A stretch of DNA of 64,000 nt from Nitrosomonas sp. (GTDB taxonomy: Bacteria; Pseudomonadota; Gammaproteobacteria; Burkholderiales; Nitrosomonadaceae): the NCBI GenBank assembly GCA_017984435.1, contig JAGNZK010000006.1, positions 1 through 64,000 of the forward strand, in the 5' to 3' direction. The translations under genes and the position numbers were made by a program. The notes below the pieces were generated by a model. That model saw only the letters and a program-made list of their open reading frames with translations, was not told the origin of the DNA and ran no database searches. Below, piece by piece: positions 55,438 through 63,323 of the stretch; within the stretch, counting starts at the first letter, position 1, and each line of letters opens with the position of its first letter.

Positions 55438-55775
55438 TAAATAAATCTTGGTAGTCGATACATGGCGTGGTTTAAGCGCCGCATTAACCACAATCCGAAT
55501 TTATGTTTCCATCATAATTCTTGATGATTTCACAATAATCATGATGGACTACATTACCCTACTTGTTAATAACAATACGCCTTATTTTGATGATTGAACA
55601 GCGTGTCTATTCGATGATCGCACGGTCTTTCAGGATCTTAGTGACTTGAGATATCGCTTTGAAAATTGATTTGATAGGTTGAGAGACTATCGTTCAATCG
55701 GAAAGTAGCGATATGAAAAATTTCACGAATAATCTCGATTACTTTTACAAAAATTGTTTATAGCTTGGATGGATG

Positions 55776-55914
55776 TTAAGGAAACGTTGAATAATTCGGC
55801 GGACGAGATGAAACACGAGGCGCACGGAACGCAGCAACCAGGACATATCAATAAGATAGGCGAGGGAGCGAGTACCGAGCATGCTCGTATAGTCAATTAA
55901 TCAGCGTTCCCTAA
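55776..55914. repeat. MITE-like element with imperfect inverted ends
   Basis: The left end TTAAGGAAACGTTGAATAATT pairs imperfectly with the right end AATTAATCAGCGTTCCCTAA. They enclose 139 bp with a central palindrome GAGCATGCTC and no gene. It lies in the 570-bp interval between the M10 gene and phoB, which otherwise holds nothing recognised. Confidence 0.5.
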
Positions 55915-56008
55915 GTTTAGACAATATAATATCGAGAAGAGGGGTGTTGTAGTGCCGTCGTTATTAGCAAAAGAAAAGAAACATTGTATGGTTCTTGATT
56001 GGGCATGC

Positions 56009-56737
56009 TTACCCTATGTTTTCTTCGTTACATTCGACTGAGAATCGATAGCCGGTTCCGCGCACAGTTTGCACAAGGTTTTCTTTGCCGACCGATTCAA
56101 GAATCTTGCGTAATCTACGAATATGGACATCAACGGTGCGATCCTCAATAAAAACATGATCACCCCAGACGCGATCCAGTAATTGCGCGCGCGTATGTAC
56201 GCGTTCTTTATATGCCATCAGAAAATGTAAAAGGCGAAATTCCGTAGGTCCCAAAGCGACTTCCGTCGGCTTGGACGGTTCGTCACCGCCACAAACATGC
56301 ACCCGGTGCGTGGTTGGATCAAGCTTTAACCCACCCAGCTCGATAATTTCATCCGACATTTCCGGTAATCGCCGGCGTAGTACAGCCTTGATCCGAGCAA
56401 TTAATTCACGGGGGGAGAAAGGCTTGGTAATATAATCGTCCGCCCCAGACTCGAGTCCGGAGATTTTGTCATTTTCCTGGATACGGGCGGTGAGCATAAT
56501 AATTGGAATGGTTTTGGTACGTTCCTCTCGCCGTAATTTGCGTGCAAATTCCAAACCGGTGATATCAGGTAGCATCCAATCCAGCAATACAAGATCAGGC
56601 AGAACGTTGTTGATCATTAGCCTTGCATGTTCCGCACTATCCGCACATAAAACCATATGGCCGGCTCTTTTCAAATTGATAGCAATCAATTCCTGGATTG
56701 CAGGTTCATCTTCAACGACAAGTATTGTGACAGCCAT
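56009..56737 (-). CDS. phoB: Phosphate regulon response regulator PhoB
   Basis: The 242-residue OmpR-family regulator has a receiver domain (ILVVEDEPAIQELI, phosphoacceptor Asp in LPDLVLLDWMLPDITG, KPFSPREL). The winged-helix DNA-binding domain has RLLHFLMAYKERVHTRAQLL and TVDVHIRRLRKIL. The sequence is close to PhoB of other betaproteobacteria. The partner kinase PhoR is not adjacent, contrary to the usual arrangement, and no Pst/Pho genes lie in the window. The call is therefore by sequence resemblance. Confidence 0.85.
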   Translation of the reverse strand: MAVTILVVEDEPAIQELIAINLKRAGHMVLCADSAEHARLMINNVLPDLVLLDWMLPDITGLEFARKLRREERTKTIPIIMLTARIQENDKISGLESGADDYITKPFSPRELIARIKAVLRRRLPEMSDEIIELGGLKLDPTTHRVHVCGGDEPSKPTEVALGPTEFRLLHFLMAYKERVHTRAQLLDRVWGDHVFIEDRTVDVHIRRLRKILESVGKENLVQTVRGTGYRFSVECNEENIG

Positions 56738-56889
56738 ATTTATATTTAATGTAATTAAGAGTTGCTGAGATAATATAAATAAAGCATGACATTTTTATGA
56801 CAATATCGTGAATGTCATATTTTATTAATCGCAGATTTTGTAACTTGTAGTTTTCCGCAGTTTTGCGACAGGAAATTGCAGGCTAAGAT

Positions 56890-57067
56890 ATTGAGATTCC
56901 CCCAGCTCCTTCGCTACCAAACCAATCGATTTCTCCGTTGCCACTTGTTTGATCGCTTGTTCCTTGAACTAGGCTATGTCCTGCTTCGGTGTCTTCTTTA
57001 TCGTCTTACTCACATGTAACGTTAATTGTACGTCAACCTTGGAAGACTATTTTTCGGGGGAAGCTCA
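56890..57067 (-). mobile_element. IS3-like remnant with degenerate orfA
   Basis: Reading on the minus strand from 57067, TGAGCTTCCCCCGAAAAATA leads into a decayed orfA. The first codons are KKTPKQD, a stop, then FKEQAIKQVATEKSIGLVAKELG, the same IS as at 2409 (MKKIPKQEYTAEFKEQ). Only the first part of the element is present. Its first three bases TGA form the stop codon of the neighbouring exported-protein gene. Confidence 0.7.
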
Positions 57068-57277
57068 ATTCGATGTGGTCGAATAGATCAGTGTTTCCTT
57101 AGGATCTGTAGTGATCACGTAACCACCATCGAAAATCGATGGAACATAATCCGAAGTGAAACCAATATTTCCAAACTCGAATGAGCCGTTCTTAACAAAA
57201 TTGGTGGGGGCTCCGGTTACTGACAATGCATATAGCGCCAACAGTGAGAATGTGGTGATTGTTTGATAGGTATTCAT
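57065..57277 (-). pseudogene. Truncated exported (PEP-CTERM-type) protein
   Basis: From the ATG at 57277 (an upstream start at 57322 is less likely) the gene has a signal peptide (TFSLLALYALSVTGA). The mature start is NFVKNGSFEFGNIGFTSDYV, typical of exosortase-dependent, DUF642-like secreted proteins (NGSFE). It ends after 70 codons at the TGA contributed by the IS end at 57067, so the C-terminal part with any sorting tail is lost. Confidence 0.65.
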
Positions 57278-57414
57278 TTTTACTCTCCTGTGCTTTATTA
57301 TGTGTAAGTTTGTTAAATTCATAACAATAGCTACTAACTATATTATTCATGCATTGAAGCGATTTACTTTGACATGGATTAATTGAACAGCTGCCAAGTG
57401 AGAAAATTGGCTTT

Positions 57415-57687
57415 TTAAGCTTTTATCAGCGTCCACATACCAATGATGATAAATCCTGCGCCGGCGATATATTGCAGGTGTTTCGCACTGATATAGTCGG
57501 AAATGACGCTGCCCGCCAAGACACCAAGCGCTGAAGTTGCGACCAATGCCAATGACGCACCGATAAATATCGTCCATTTGCTAACTTCCTTGTCGGCGGC
57601 AAACAGCATGGTTGCCAATTGCGTTTTATCACCCAGTTCAGCAATAAATACCGTGGCAAAAACCGTCAATAGTATTCTGTAATCCAT
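57415..57687 (-). CDS. Half-size GDT1/UPF0016 membrane transporter
   Basis: The 90-residue protein has three membrane helices and the family motif ELGDKTQLAT. GDT1/TMEM165/MneA-family transporters export Mn2+ or exchange Ca2+. They typically have two copies of this domain in one chain of about 190 residues. Here there is a single copy, which would have to form a homodimer or pair with another half elsewhere. It has AGGA just before the ATG. An upstream open frame (57690-57947) is discussed under rejected items. Confidence 0.85.
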   Translation of the reverse strand: MDYRILLTVFATVFIAELGDKTQLATMLFAADKEVSKWTIFIGASLALVATSALGVLAGSVISDYISAKHLQYIAGAGFIIIGMWTLIKA

Positions 57688-58075
57688 TTTTAATCCTGGA
57701 AATTAAAGTTGTTGTTGTGTACTTCGTGCGGCTCATTCAAAGAGTTAGCCATATAGCGTGTATCTTTTTGCGAGAAATTACCGCGTTGTTGTGAATAAAT
57801 TGCCGAGTAAGGCGGGGTCGAAGTATCAGTTAGCGCAACAGAAAATTTGATTTGACCACAATTACCCTGATGGGAACTTTTCAACGTTGACTTACTCACA
57901 ATTTTAGTGTGTTTTGTATGTTGATTGACATTCAAAAGTCCAATCATTGCCCAATGCCTTTATAATACCGGTAGCATTCAATCCAACAGATACCCGATTC
58001 GCTCGGTAGCTATCCAATTAAATCAAACAAATCAAATCTTAATACTTCTAAAAAATAGAATAAATACCTCTTGCC
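57688..58075. other. Intergenic between divergent transporter and acyltransferase genes
   Basis: No gene with support was found in this 388-bp interval. I checked for a yybP-ykoY manganese riboswitch, expected upstream of some manganese transporters, and did not find its conserved core. Confidence 0.4.
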
Positions 58076-59287
58076 ATGAATGATGAGAGGTTTCATCACT
58101 GGAAAGCTCATTTTATGATTCATATATCAAACAAAAAAGAAATTCGTTCGCATACTTCGCTGCGCGGTTGGGCCGCTTTGATGGTTGTTTTCGTTCATTT
58201 TCGATATTATTTGCATTCATCGATAGATCCCGATGAAATCACCCTTTATTTTTACAAAGGTTACCTCTGGGTTGACTTCTTCTTCATTCTCAGTGGATTC
58301 GTGATGGCCTATGTGTATAACATCGAACATCCCAGATGTTATAGCATGCGTGACACTTTGCATTATCTGATTGCCCGGATTGCCAGAATTTATCCCCTGC
58401 ATTTCATTACATTGTTGGCAACAGTGCTTTTTTTTACGCTGCTAGCGCTGATCAATTGGGGATTGGGAAAAGAAGCCTGCTGCTTGTTCGACGACTCCTT
58501 GCGCACGCCCGAATCACTGGTCGCCAACCTGTTTCTGATTCACTCCTGGGGCATGTTTGACTGGGTCACCTGGAATTTCCCCTCGTGGTCGCTGAGTGCG
58601 GAATTTTTTTGCTATTTGCTCTTTGCTGCGCTTCTGACCATCAATGGCGATAACCGCAAGCTGGCTTTAGTGGTGTTGTCATGCATTGCAGTGCTTTTCT
58701 ATTGTTTATGTATGGCGACGGATAACGATGTCAACGACAACTTTCGTTTGTCCACCATCCGCGCCGCGTCCGCTTTCACGATCGGCATGTTGCTGTTCTT
58801 AGCACGTAACGCGGTTTCTACTTTGTCAGATAGATGCCTGACGTGTATTCAGATTGTTGCCTCCATTGCACTTTTCCTTTCACTCCACTTTGGTGTAACC
58901 GATGTTCTGGTGATTGGCTTGATGGCCTTGATCGTATTAGTCACCTGGGAAGATCGCGGCTATTTATGCACTTGCCTCGATACGCGCGGCCTACACACGA
59001 TTGGGGTATTGTCATTTTCTATTTATATGTGGCATTACCTGGTCCAGTTTATTGCAAAACAAGACTGGGAAAGCATCACCGGGCTGCCAGTGGAAAGCAG
59101 TGTAGCGGGATCAATGCTATTTGTGGCTGGTATGGTCGGTTCGGCTATTTCGATCGCGATCTGGAGTTACCGACACTTGGAAATGCCCACGCGCAAATGG
59201 ATTAGCTTACGATTGAATGGCTTGCTTGAGGCCAAGTATCCGCCAAACTGGCAGCCGATATTGGTACCTAGTGAAAGAAAAAGATAA
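58076..59287 (+). CDS. Acyltransferase family 3 (OafA/YrhL-type) membrane protein
   Basis: The 403-residue protein has about ten membrane helices and the acyltransferase-3 signature SLRGWAALMVVFVHFRYYLH, in which the His follows VF, plus FFFILSGFVMAYVY and ISFSIYMWHYLVQF-like LSFSIYMWHYLVQF. Members O-acetylate polysaccharides or peptidoglycan at the inner membrane. The target is unknown. A second in-frame ATG 11 codons in could be the true start. It stands alone. Confidence 0.87.
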   Translation: MNDERFHHWKAHFMIHISNKKEIRSHTSLRGWAALMVVFVHFRYYLHSSIDPDEITLYFYKGYLWVDFFFILSGFVMAYVYNIEHPRCYSMRDTLHYLIARIARIYPLHFITLLATVLFFTLLALINWGLGKEACCLFDDSLRTPESLVANLFLIHSWGMFDWVTWNFPSWSLSAEFFCYLLFAALLTINGDNRKLALVVLSCIAVLFYCLCMATDNDVNDNFRLSTIRAASAFTIGMLLFLARNAVSTLSDRCLTCIQIVASIALFLSLHFGVTDVLVIGLMALIVLVTWEDRGYLCTCLDTRGLHTIGVLSFSIYMWHYLVQFIAKQDWESITGLPVESSVAGSMLFVAGMVGSAISIAIWSYRHLEMPTRKWISLRLNGLLEAKYPPNWQPILVPSERKR

Positions 59288-59508
59288 ACAGATCTTCTCG
59301 GTAATTTACCAAATCGCTAAGATTCTTCCTGATTGCCAAGAATCATCATGAGTTTTAAGAGTTGTTCTGCGACGAATGGTGTCTAATGGCGCATAAAGTG
59401 AGCCCATGGTTATTTCCTACAGTCATGTTTTACGCTTGGAATATCATCGTCAGATGCCCATTCATTATTTGGCAGCAACAACTCCTGCATTCTGATTCAC
59501 ATAATGAA
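59288..59508. other. Intergenic, no gene seen
   Basis: No supported frame was found here. The segment leads into a decayed IS at 59509. Confidence 0.4.
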
Positions 59509-59805
59509 TGAGGTATGCTGATTTTCAAGGAGTCCGACGTTTCATAAAATGAAGACTTGAAATGGAGGATGAAGATGGAATTACCCCACATACAATATAG
59601 TCAGGAATCTAGGAAGGAATCAATTATTGTTTTTCAAAGAAAGTGGATTGACTCTGGTAAAAACGGCAAAACAACTGTCGTTACCCAAGGGGACACTAAG
59701 AAACGGGGTTTATGCTGACAAACGAGGAGAACTCGCTACAATAGGCAAGCTCAGAAGCCGCTGACTGAACTTGAGTTAGCGGGCGTTTCACCGAAGGACA
59801 AGTGA
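59509..59805 (+). mobile_element. Decayed IS3-family copy (orfA only)
   Basis: The left end TGAGGTATGCTGATTTTC and TCCGACGTTTC matches the IS at 1057. It is followed at 59569 by a broken orfA. One frame begins MKMELPHIQYSQESRKE; another frame contains AKQLSLPKGTLRNGVYAD and KRGELATIGK; a third has PLTELEL. These are in sequence order for OrfA, so at least two frameshifts split it. It is a dead remnant upstream of the exported protein gene. Confidence 0.7.
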
Positions 59806-59875
59806 TCATTTCATTATGATATTCTATTTGTGCAGGGAAACATTTATTTCAAAAACGAATTGGAGGATCTTTAAC

Positions 59876-60730
59876 ATGAAACACTATATGAAACAGCTGA
59901 TCATGTCTGTTTGTACATTTTTGCTACTTGGCAACATGCATTTTGCTGCGGCGGATACCGCCAGTGATACTGAAATTTTGCTGAATTGGGCTGAAAATAC
60001 TTATCCAGAGTATTTTCCAACGCATCAGAACACACAGAATATTGATCCTTGGATATTCAGATTTTATCCTGAAACAGGGATTTATGCCGGTGTGAACAAG
60101 ACCGACAATAACGTCTATGTGTTGGGAGGACCATGGGGAGATACGCCGACAGTAATCGATACACTGCCTAATTTGATGACGCTTGCAAACGCCGGCAACA
60201 GTAGCATTCCTGCTTGTAATACCGCGAATGCACCGGCTGGCTTGGTTTATACGCAGAGCGGCAATGTCGTCAATGTCACCACCAACGGGCAATGTATTCA
60301 GCTGCCCACCAGCAACAACGTGTGTCAGGCACCCCAGCAAACGACAGCAACCGGAATTTCCGTATTGACCAGCAACACGCTGATCTCATCCGAGTTCAGA
60401 GGATTTTCCATTGATATCCCCAACATTCCTAATCCATTCCAGTCTCTTGCTGATAATTTTTCCAACAGCAAGCATTGCACCATCAATGTCCCTGCTGAAG
60501 GAGCCAACCTGATTATCAACGCCGATGTCTGCTATGACATGACTGCACAATTTAGCGAATTTGAAAATATCCCTGGCATTACGATTACTCCGCCGATTAC
60601 CATGGCGAGGAAAGATACCACAACCAACCAGAGCGTATCTGATTGTTTTGCTACCGATGCGGATACCATTTTCGATGCATTCACTAACGAATTCTGGATC
60701 AAGCAGAATGGCACTTTTGTGAAGCAATAG
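59876..60730 (+). CDS. Exported protein of unknown function
   Basis: The ATG at 59876 has GGAGGATCTTTAAC upstream and begins a signal peptide (QLIMSVCTFLLLGNMHFAAA) in a protein of 284 residues. Residues of about 30-80 contain a motif LNWAENTYPEYFPTH, then FRFYPETGIYAGVN and VYVLGG, which I recall as a recurring domain of exported proteobacterial proteins without known function. The C-terminal part has several cysteines (KHCTINVPAE, DVCYD, DCFATD) and no recognised fold. It is downstream of an IS remnant. Confidence 0.65.
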   Translation: MKHYMKQLIMSVCTFLLLGNMHFAAADTASDTEILLNWAENTYPEYFPTHQNTQNIDPWIFRFYPETGIYAGVNKTDNNVYVLGGPWGDTPTVIDTLPNLMTLANAGNSSIPACNTANAPAGLVYTQSGNVVNVTTNGQCIQLPTSNNVCQAPQQTTATGISVLTSNTLISSEFRGFSIDIPNIPNPFQSLADNFSNSKHCTINVPAEGANLIINADVCYDMTAQFSEFENIPGITITPPITMARKDTTTNQSVSDCFATDADTIFDAFTNEFWIKQNGTFVKQ

Positions 60731-60752
60731 TCATTAATTGTAAGGGTTCGAT

Positions 60753-60774
60753 CCCCCGCCCCAAGGGGCGGGGG
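60753..60774. terminator. GC-rich hairpin after the exported-protein gene
   Basis: A perfect 10-bp stem CCCCCGCCCC/GGGGCGGGGG has only AA as its loop, so the inner pairs probably open. It lies 23 bp after the stop of the exported-protein gene and lacks a T-run. It may be a terminator or an IS605-type end. Confidence 0.5.
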
Positions 60775-61208
60775 GTATATGTTCTACTGCATCTTTTGCA
60801 GCTTTCTTAACTGCATCGGTATTTTCATTCTCACCTTCTTTAATCGGGTCGGTTAAGCACTGAATACCCTCGATCAGGGACAGGGAGCATGCTCTCCAGT
60901 GATAATTCGAATGAATGGCCGCCATCGAAGCAATTCACCATCAGCGATTGAATGCCTTGTGAAACGTGGGTGCCTGTCTATTGAGGTCTCTATGGAAATA
61001 TCAGAAGAATTTAATTCAGTGTGAGGAAAGTCACAGTAAAGTTTCCTCAATGTATGTTTATATCTGGATGTGAAAACGATCAGGTGTGCAGAAAGATTTT
61101 TAACTGCAGGATGGATGGTAATAATTTTCACGACATGGAAAGGACATGCATTTTTTAATATCCATGTGATCGGAAAATCCAATAACTATTTCGAGGAGGT
61201 ACCTTCAA
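60775..61208. other. Intergenic before the haloperoxidase gene
   Basis: This 434-bp interval contains open frames on the minus strand (60734-60925 and 60874-61182) without ribosome sites or recognisable products. Nothing supportable was found apart from the haloperoxidase ribosome site (CGAGGAGG). Confidence 0.4.
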
Positions 61209-62687
61209 ATGACTACAGCGACAAGTGAATTACGTTTCTGGTGTGATATGAGTATGGAATGTATCCGCAGAGACCATACAGCAGCATTGAGCTCTGGGGA
61301 TCAGAGAGGCCCATTTTTAACTGCGCGTGCAGTTGCTATGGCATTGGCAGCACTTAACGATGCGACGGCACATGCTTCGGGTCGTTCAACATTATTGAAC
61401 ATCCCTGCTCCACCAGGGCTACCAGGAGTCGGCGCGGCACAAGCTAAAGTTGCTGGCGCAGCTGCTTGCGCGCAAGTTCTCAGATTGCGATATCCCAATC
61501 AGGCACATCTTTTGGAACCGGCATGGCTGCGCTGGCTCGATTATTTTAACTTGGGACCAGCCGGTAGTTCGGCTGAAACGACGGGGCGCGCTTTTGGCAT
61601 ATTGGTTCATCAAAAAGGCATGAACGATCCGGTGAATGCTGCTGCCGATCAATATACGCCCACTGGCGCACCATACGATCATCGGGTGCCGCCGAACGAT
61701 CCTATGCAAGGCTATGCCGGTGGGCATTGGGGTAGGTCAACGCCATTACTGGCTACCAGAGTCACGGGTTTCCCGCCTCCACCGGGACGTGTATCTGCGA
61801 CACAGGTGGATTCGACGGCACATTTTGCAGCTGATTTCGCGCAAGTCTTCAACAAAGGCGGAGCTAACAGGATGCCGGGTTCTCGTACCCTACCGGAAGA
61901 GATCACCGGCATCGCCTGGGGTTATGACGGCCCCATGGAGATTGGAACACCGCCTCGACTATACCTGCAAGTTGTACTGACAGTGCTCGATTTGATCGAA
62001 GCGCAGAATCCCGGTTCTCTCACTTGGGAAGATGAATTGGCGATTTTGGCGGGTATTGGTATTGCGATGGCAGATGCCGGAATAGACGCATGGCACTACA
62101 AGTATGCGCCAACCCATATGATGTGGCGTCCAGCTGTCGGTATTCGTAATGCAGTAGCTGGAAACGGTGTGGCCGATCCGGATTGGAAGCCACTCGGTCG
62201 TCCGGACACAAATAGTACTGGGACCAATAAGACGCCAAATTTCCCGGCATATCCATCGGGTCACGCAACATTTGGTGCGGCGGCATTTCAACTACTGAGG
62301 CTTTTTCTGGTTGAGAAGGGTGTGGCAACCTTTGATGGAAATGGCGTTGATAATGTGCGTTTTGATTTTGTATCGGACGAATTTAATGGCCGCAATAAAG
62401 ACCCCATAACGATGCAGCCGCGGGAATATATAACGCTTGGCTGTGATAGTCTGTGGCGGGCGATCAAAGATAACTCAGTGAGTCGCTTATATTTGGGTGT
62501 TCACTGGCAGTTCGATGGTATTACGAAACGTAATGCTGGGGGAACGGATGATGAATTTGGCATTCCCGATTTTCCGAGTGAATTAGGCAAGACTGGCGGT
62601 GTTTGGTTAGGCGCGCAAATTGCTAATGAAATTGCACGTAAACTCGGCGTTAGCGAAGCCACGATCTCAGCTTCAAAAATATTGTGA
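61209..62687 (+). CDS. Vanadium-dependent haloperoxidase-like protein
   Basis: The 492-residue protein has the PAP2/haloperoxidase vanadate site: a Lys-rich helix segment HYKYAPTHMMWRP (Lys and Arg), AYPSGHATFGAAAF (Ser-Gly-His) and SRLYLGVHWQFDG (Arg and His). The three segments are in the order and spacing found in bacterial vanadium haloperoxidases, which oxidise halides with peroxide. No signal peptide is present. The GAGGAGGTACC ribosome site precedes the ATG. The gene has its own strong terminator and no partner genes. Confidence 0.86.
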   Translation: MTTATSELRFWCDMSMECIRRDHTAALSSGDQRGPFLTARAVAMALAALNDATAHASGRSTLLNIPAPPGLPGVGAAQAKVAGAAACAQVLRLRYPNQAHLLEPAWLRWLDYFNLGPAGSSAETTGRAFGILVHQKGMNDPVNAAADQYTPTGAPYDHRVPPNDPMQGYAGGHWGRSTPLLATRVTGFPPPPGRVSATQVDSTAHFAADFAQVFNKGGANRMPGSRTLPEEITGIAWGYDGPMEIGTPPRLYLQVVLTVLDLIEAQNPGSLTWEDELAILAGIGIAMADAGIDAWHYKYAPTHMMWRPAVGIRNAVAGNGVADPDWKPLGRPDTNSTGTNKTPNFPAYPSGHATFGAAAFQLLRLFLVEKGVATFDGNGVDNVRFDFVSDEFNGRNKDPITMQPREYITLGCDSLWRAIKDNSVSRLYLGVHWQFDGITKRNAGGTDDEFGIPDFPSELGKTGGVWLGAQIANEIARKLGVSEATISASKIL

Positions 62688-62692
62688 TCCCA

Positions 62693-62726
62693 GGTTTTTG
62701 TGGTTCGTTAGCGAACCACAAAAACC
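62693..62726 (+). terminator. Terminator after the haloperoxidase gene
   Basis: A perfect 15-bp stem GGTTTTTGTGGTTCG/CGAACCACAAAAACC with a TTAG loop lies just 6 bp after the stop codon. No T-run follows, but the stem contains one, so it could act in either direction. Confidence 0.75.
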
Positions 62727-63180
62727 GTCAAGAAATTTGAAGTCAGTCGCCGTTTTTTCAATCAAATCGATCCATTCAAATAGTCATGTTGTCGATAAGT
62801 TACAACGTTGTAACGGAATCTATCACAATTCTTACCTGATGAACGTCAGATACAGTAGCACTGTGAATCAGCGTGTGCGCCTTTTGTTAGCCCCAGTGCC
62901 GAGGGTACCCGGGAGTCTACAACCTCTTGCTTATAAGCCGTTCGGTTAATCGGATTGTTATGTGCGGGATACTGAGAGGAGAATATTGAATTTTCTCTAT
63001 TGTCGTTATCTTTGGAAAAGATTATTCTAGAATATGATATAAGATCAAGATTAATGGAAGTGGGGTATGATTTTCTGATTAAAATTTATGCAGCAAAATT
63101 ATTTTGGCCTTAGTTTAAAGCATGGAAATTTTCAGTAAGAATATAATATGATTGCTAATCAGTAAGTTGTTTTTAATTGA
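62727..63180. other. Intergenic, no gene seen
   Basis: No supported gene was found in these 454 bp. One open frame crosses the terminator and is not credible. Confidence 0.4.
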
Positions 63181-63265
63181 TGGTGCCCAGAAGAGGACTC
63201 GAACCTCCACACCCGAAGGCACATGGACCTGAACCATGCGCGTCTACCAATTCCGCCATCTGGGC
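63181..63265 (-). tRNA. tRNA-Leu(CAG)
   Basis: On the minus strand the sequence folds as a class II tRNA: acceptor GCCCAGA/TCTGGGC, D-arm GGCGGAATTGGTAGACGC, anticodon loop TTCAGGT with CAG, a long variable arm and T-arm GGTTCGAGTCC. The CCA end is encoded. It is divergent from rnr. Confidence 0.95.
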
Positions 63266-63323
63266 AATACAGCAGCCTGACTAGGCTGCGAAAGAACGCG
63301 TAATTCTATAGGAAACCACTGTT

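Noticed and set aside
57690-57947. 85-codon frame just before the GDT1-type gene on the same strand
   Set aside because: It ends two bases before the transporter start but has no recognisable motif or ribosome site. Its composition is low-complexity (HNNNFNF), and it may be an untranslated leader.
57690-58060. Possible manganese (yybP-ykoY) riboswitch upstream of the transporter
   Set aside because: The conserved GGGGAGUA-type core and paired segments were not found on the minus strand.
60741-60780. tRNA T-arm-like GGTTCGATCC as an integration scar
   Set aside because: Only a loop-like motif beside a GC-rich hairpin; no acceptor stem or other tRNA part is nearby, so it is likely chance.
60874-61182. 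102-codon minus-strand frame with HLIVFTSRYKH, reminiscent of IS200 TnpA
   Set aside because: The resemblance is limited to a few residues. The catalytic HUH and Tyr positions do not follow, and there is no ribosome site.
62620-62949. 109-codon plus-strand frame after the haloperoxidase
   Set aside because: It starts inside the haloperoxidase gene, crosses a strong terminator and has no family features.
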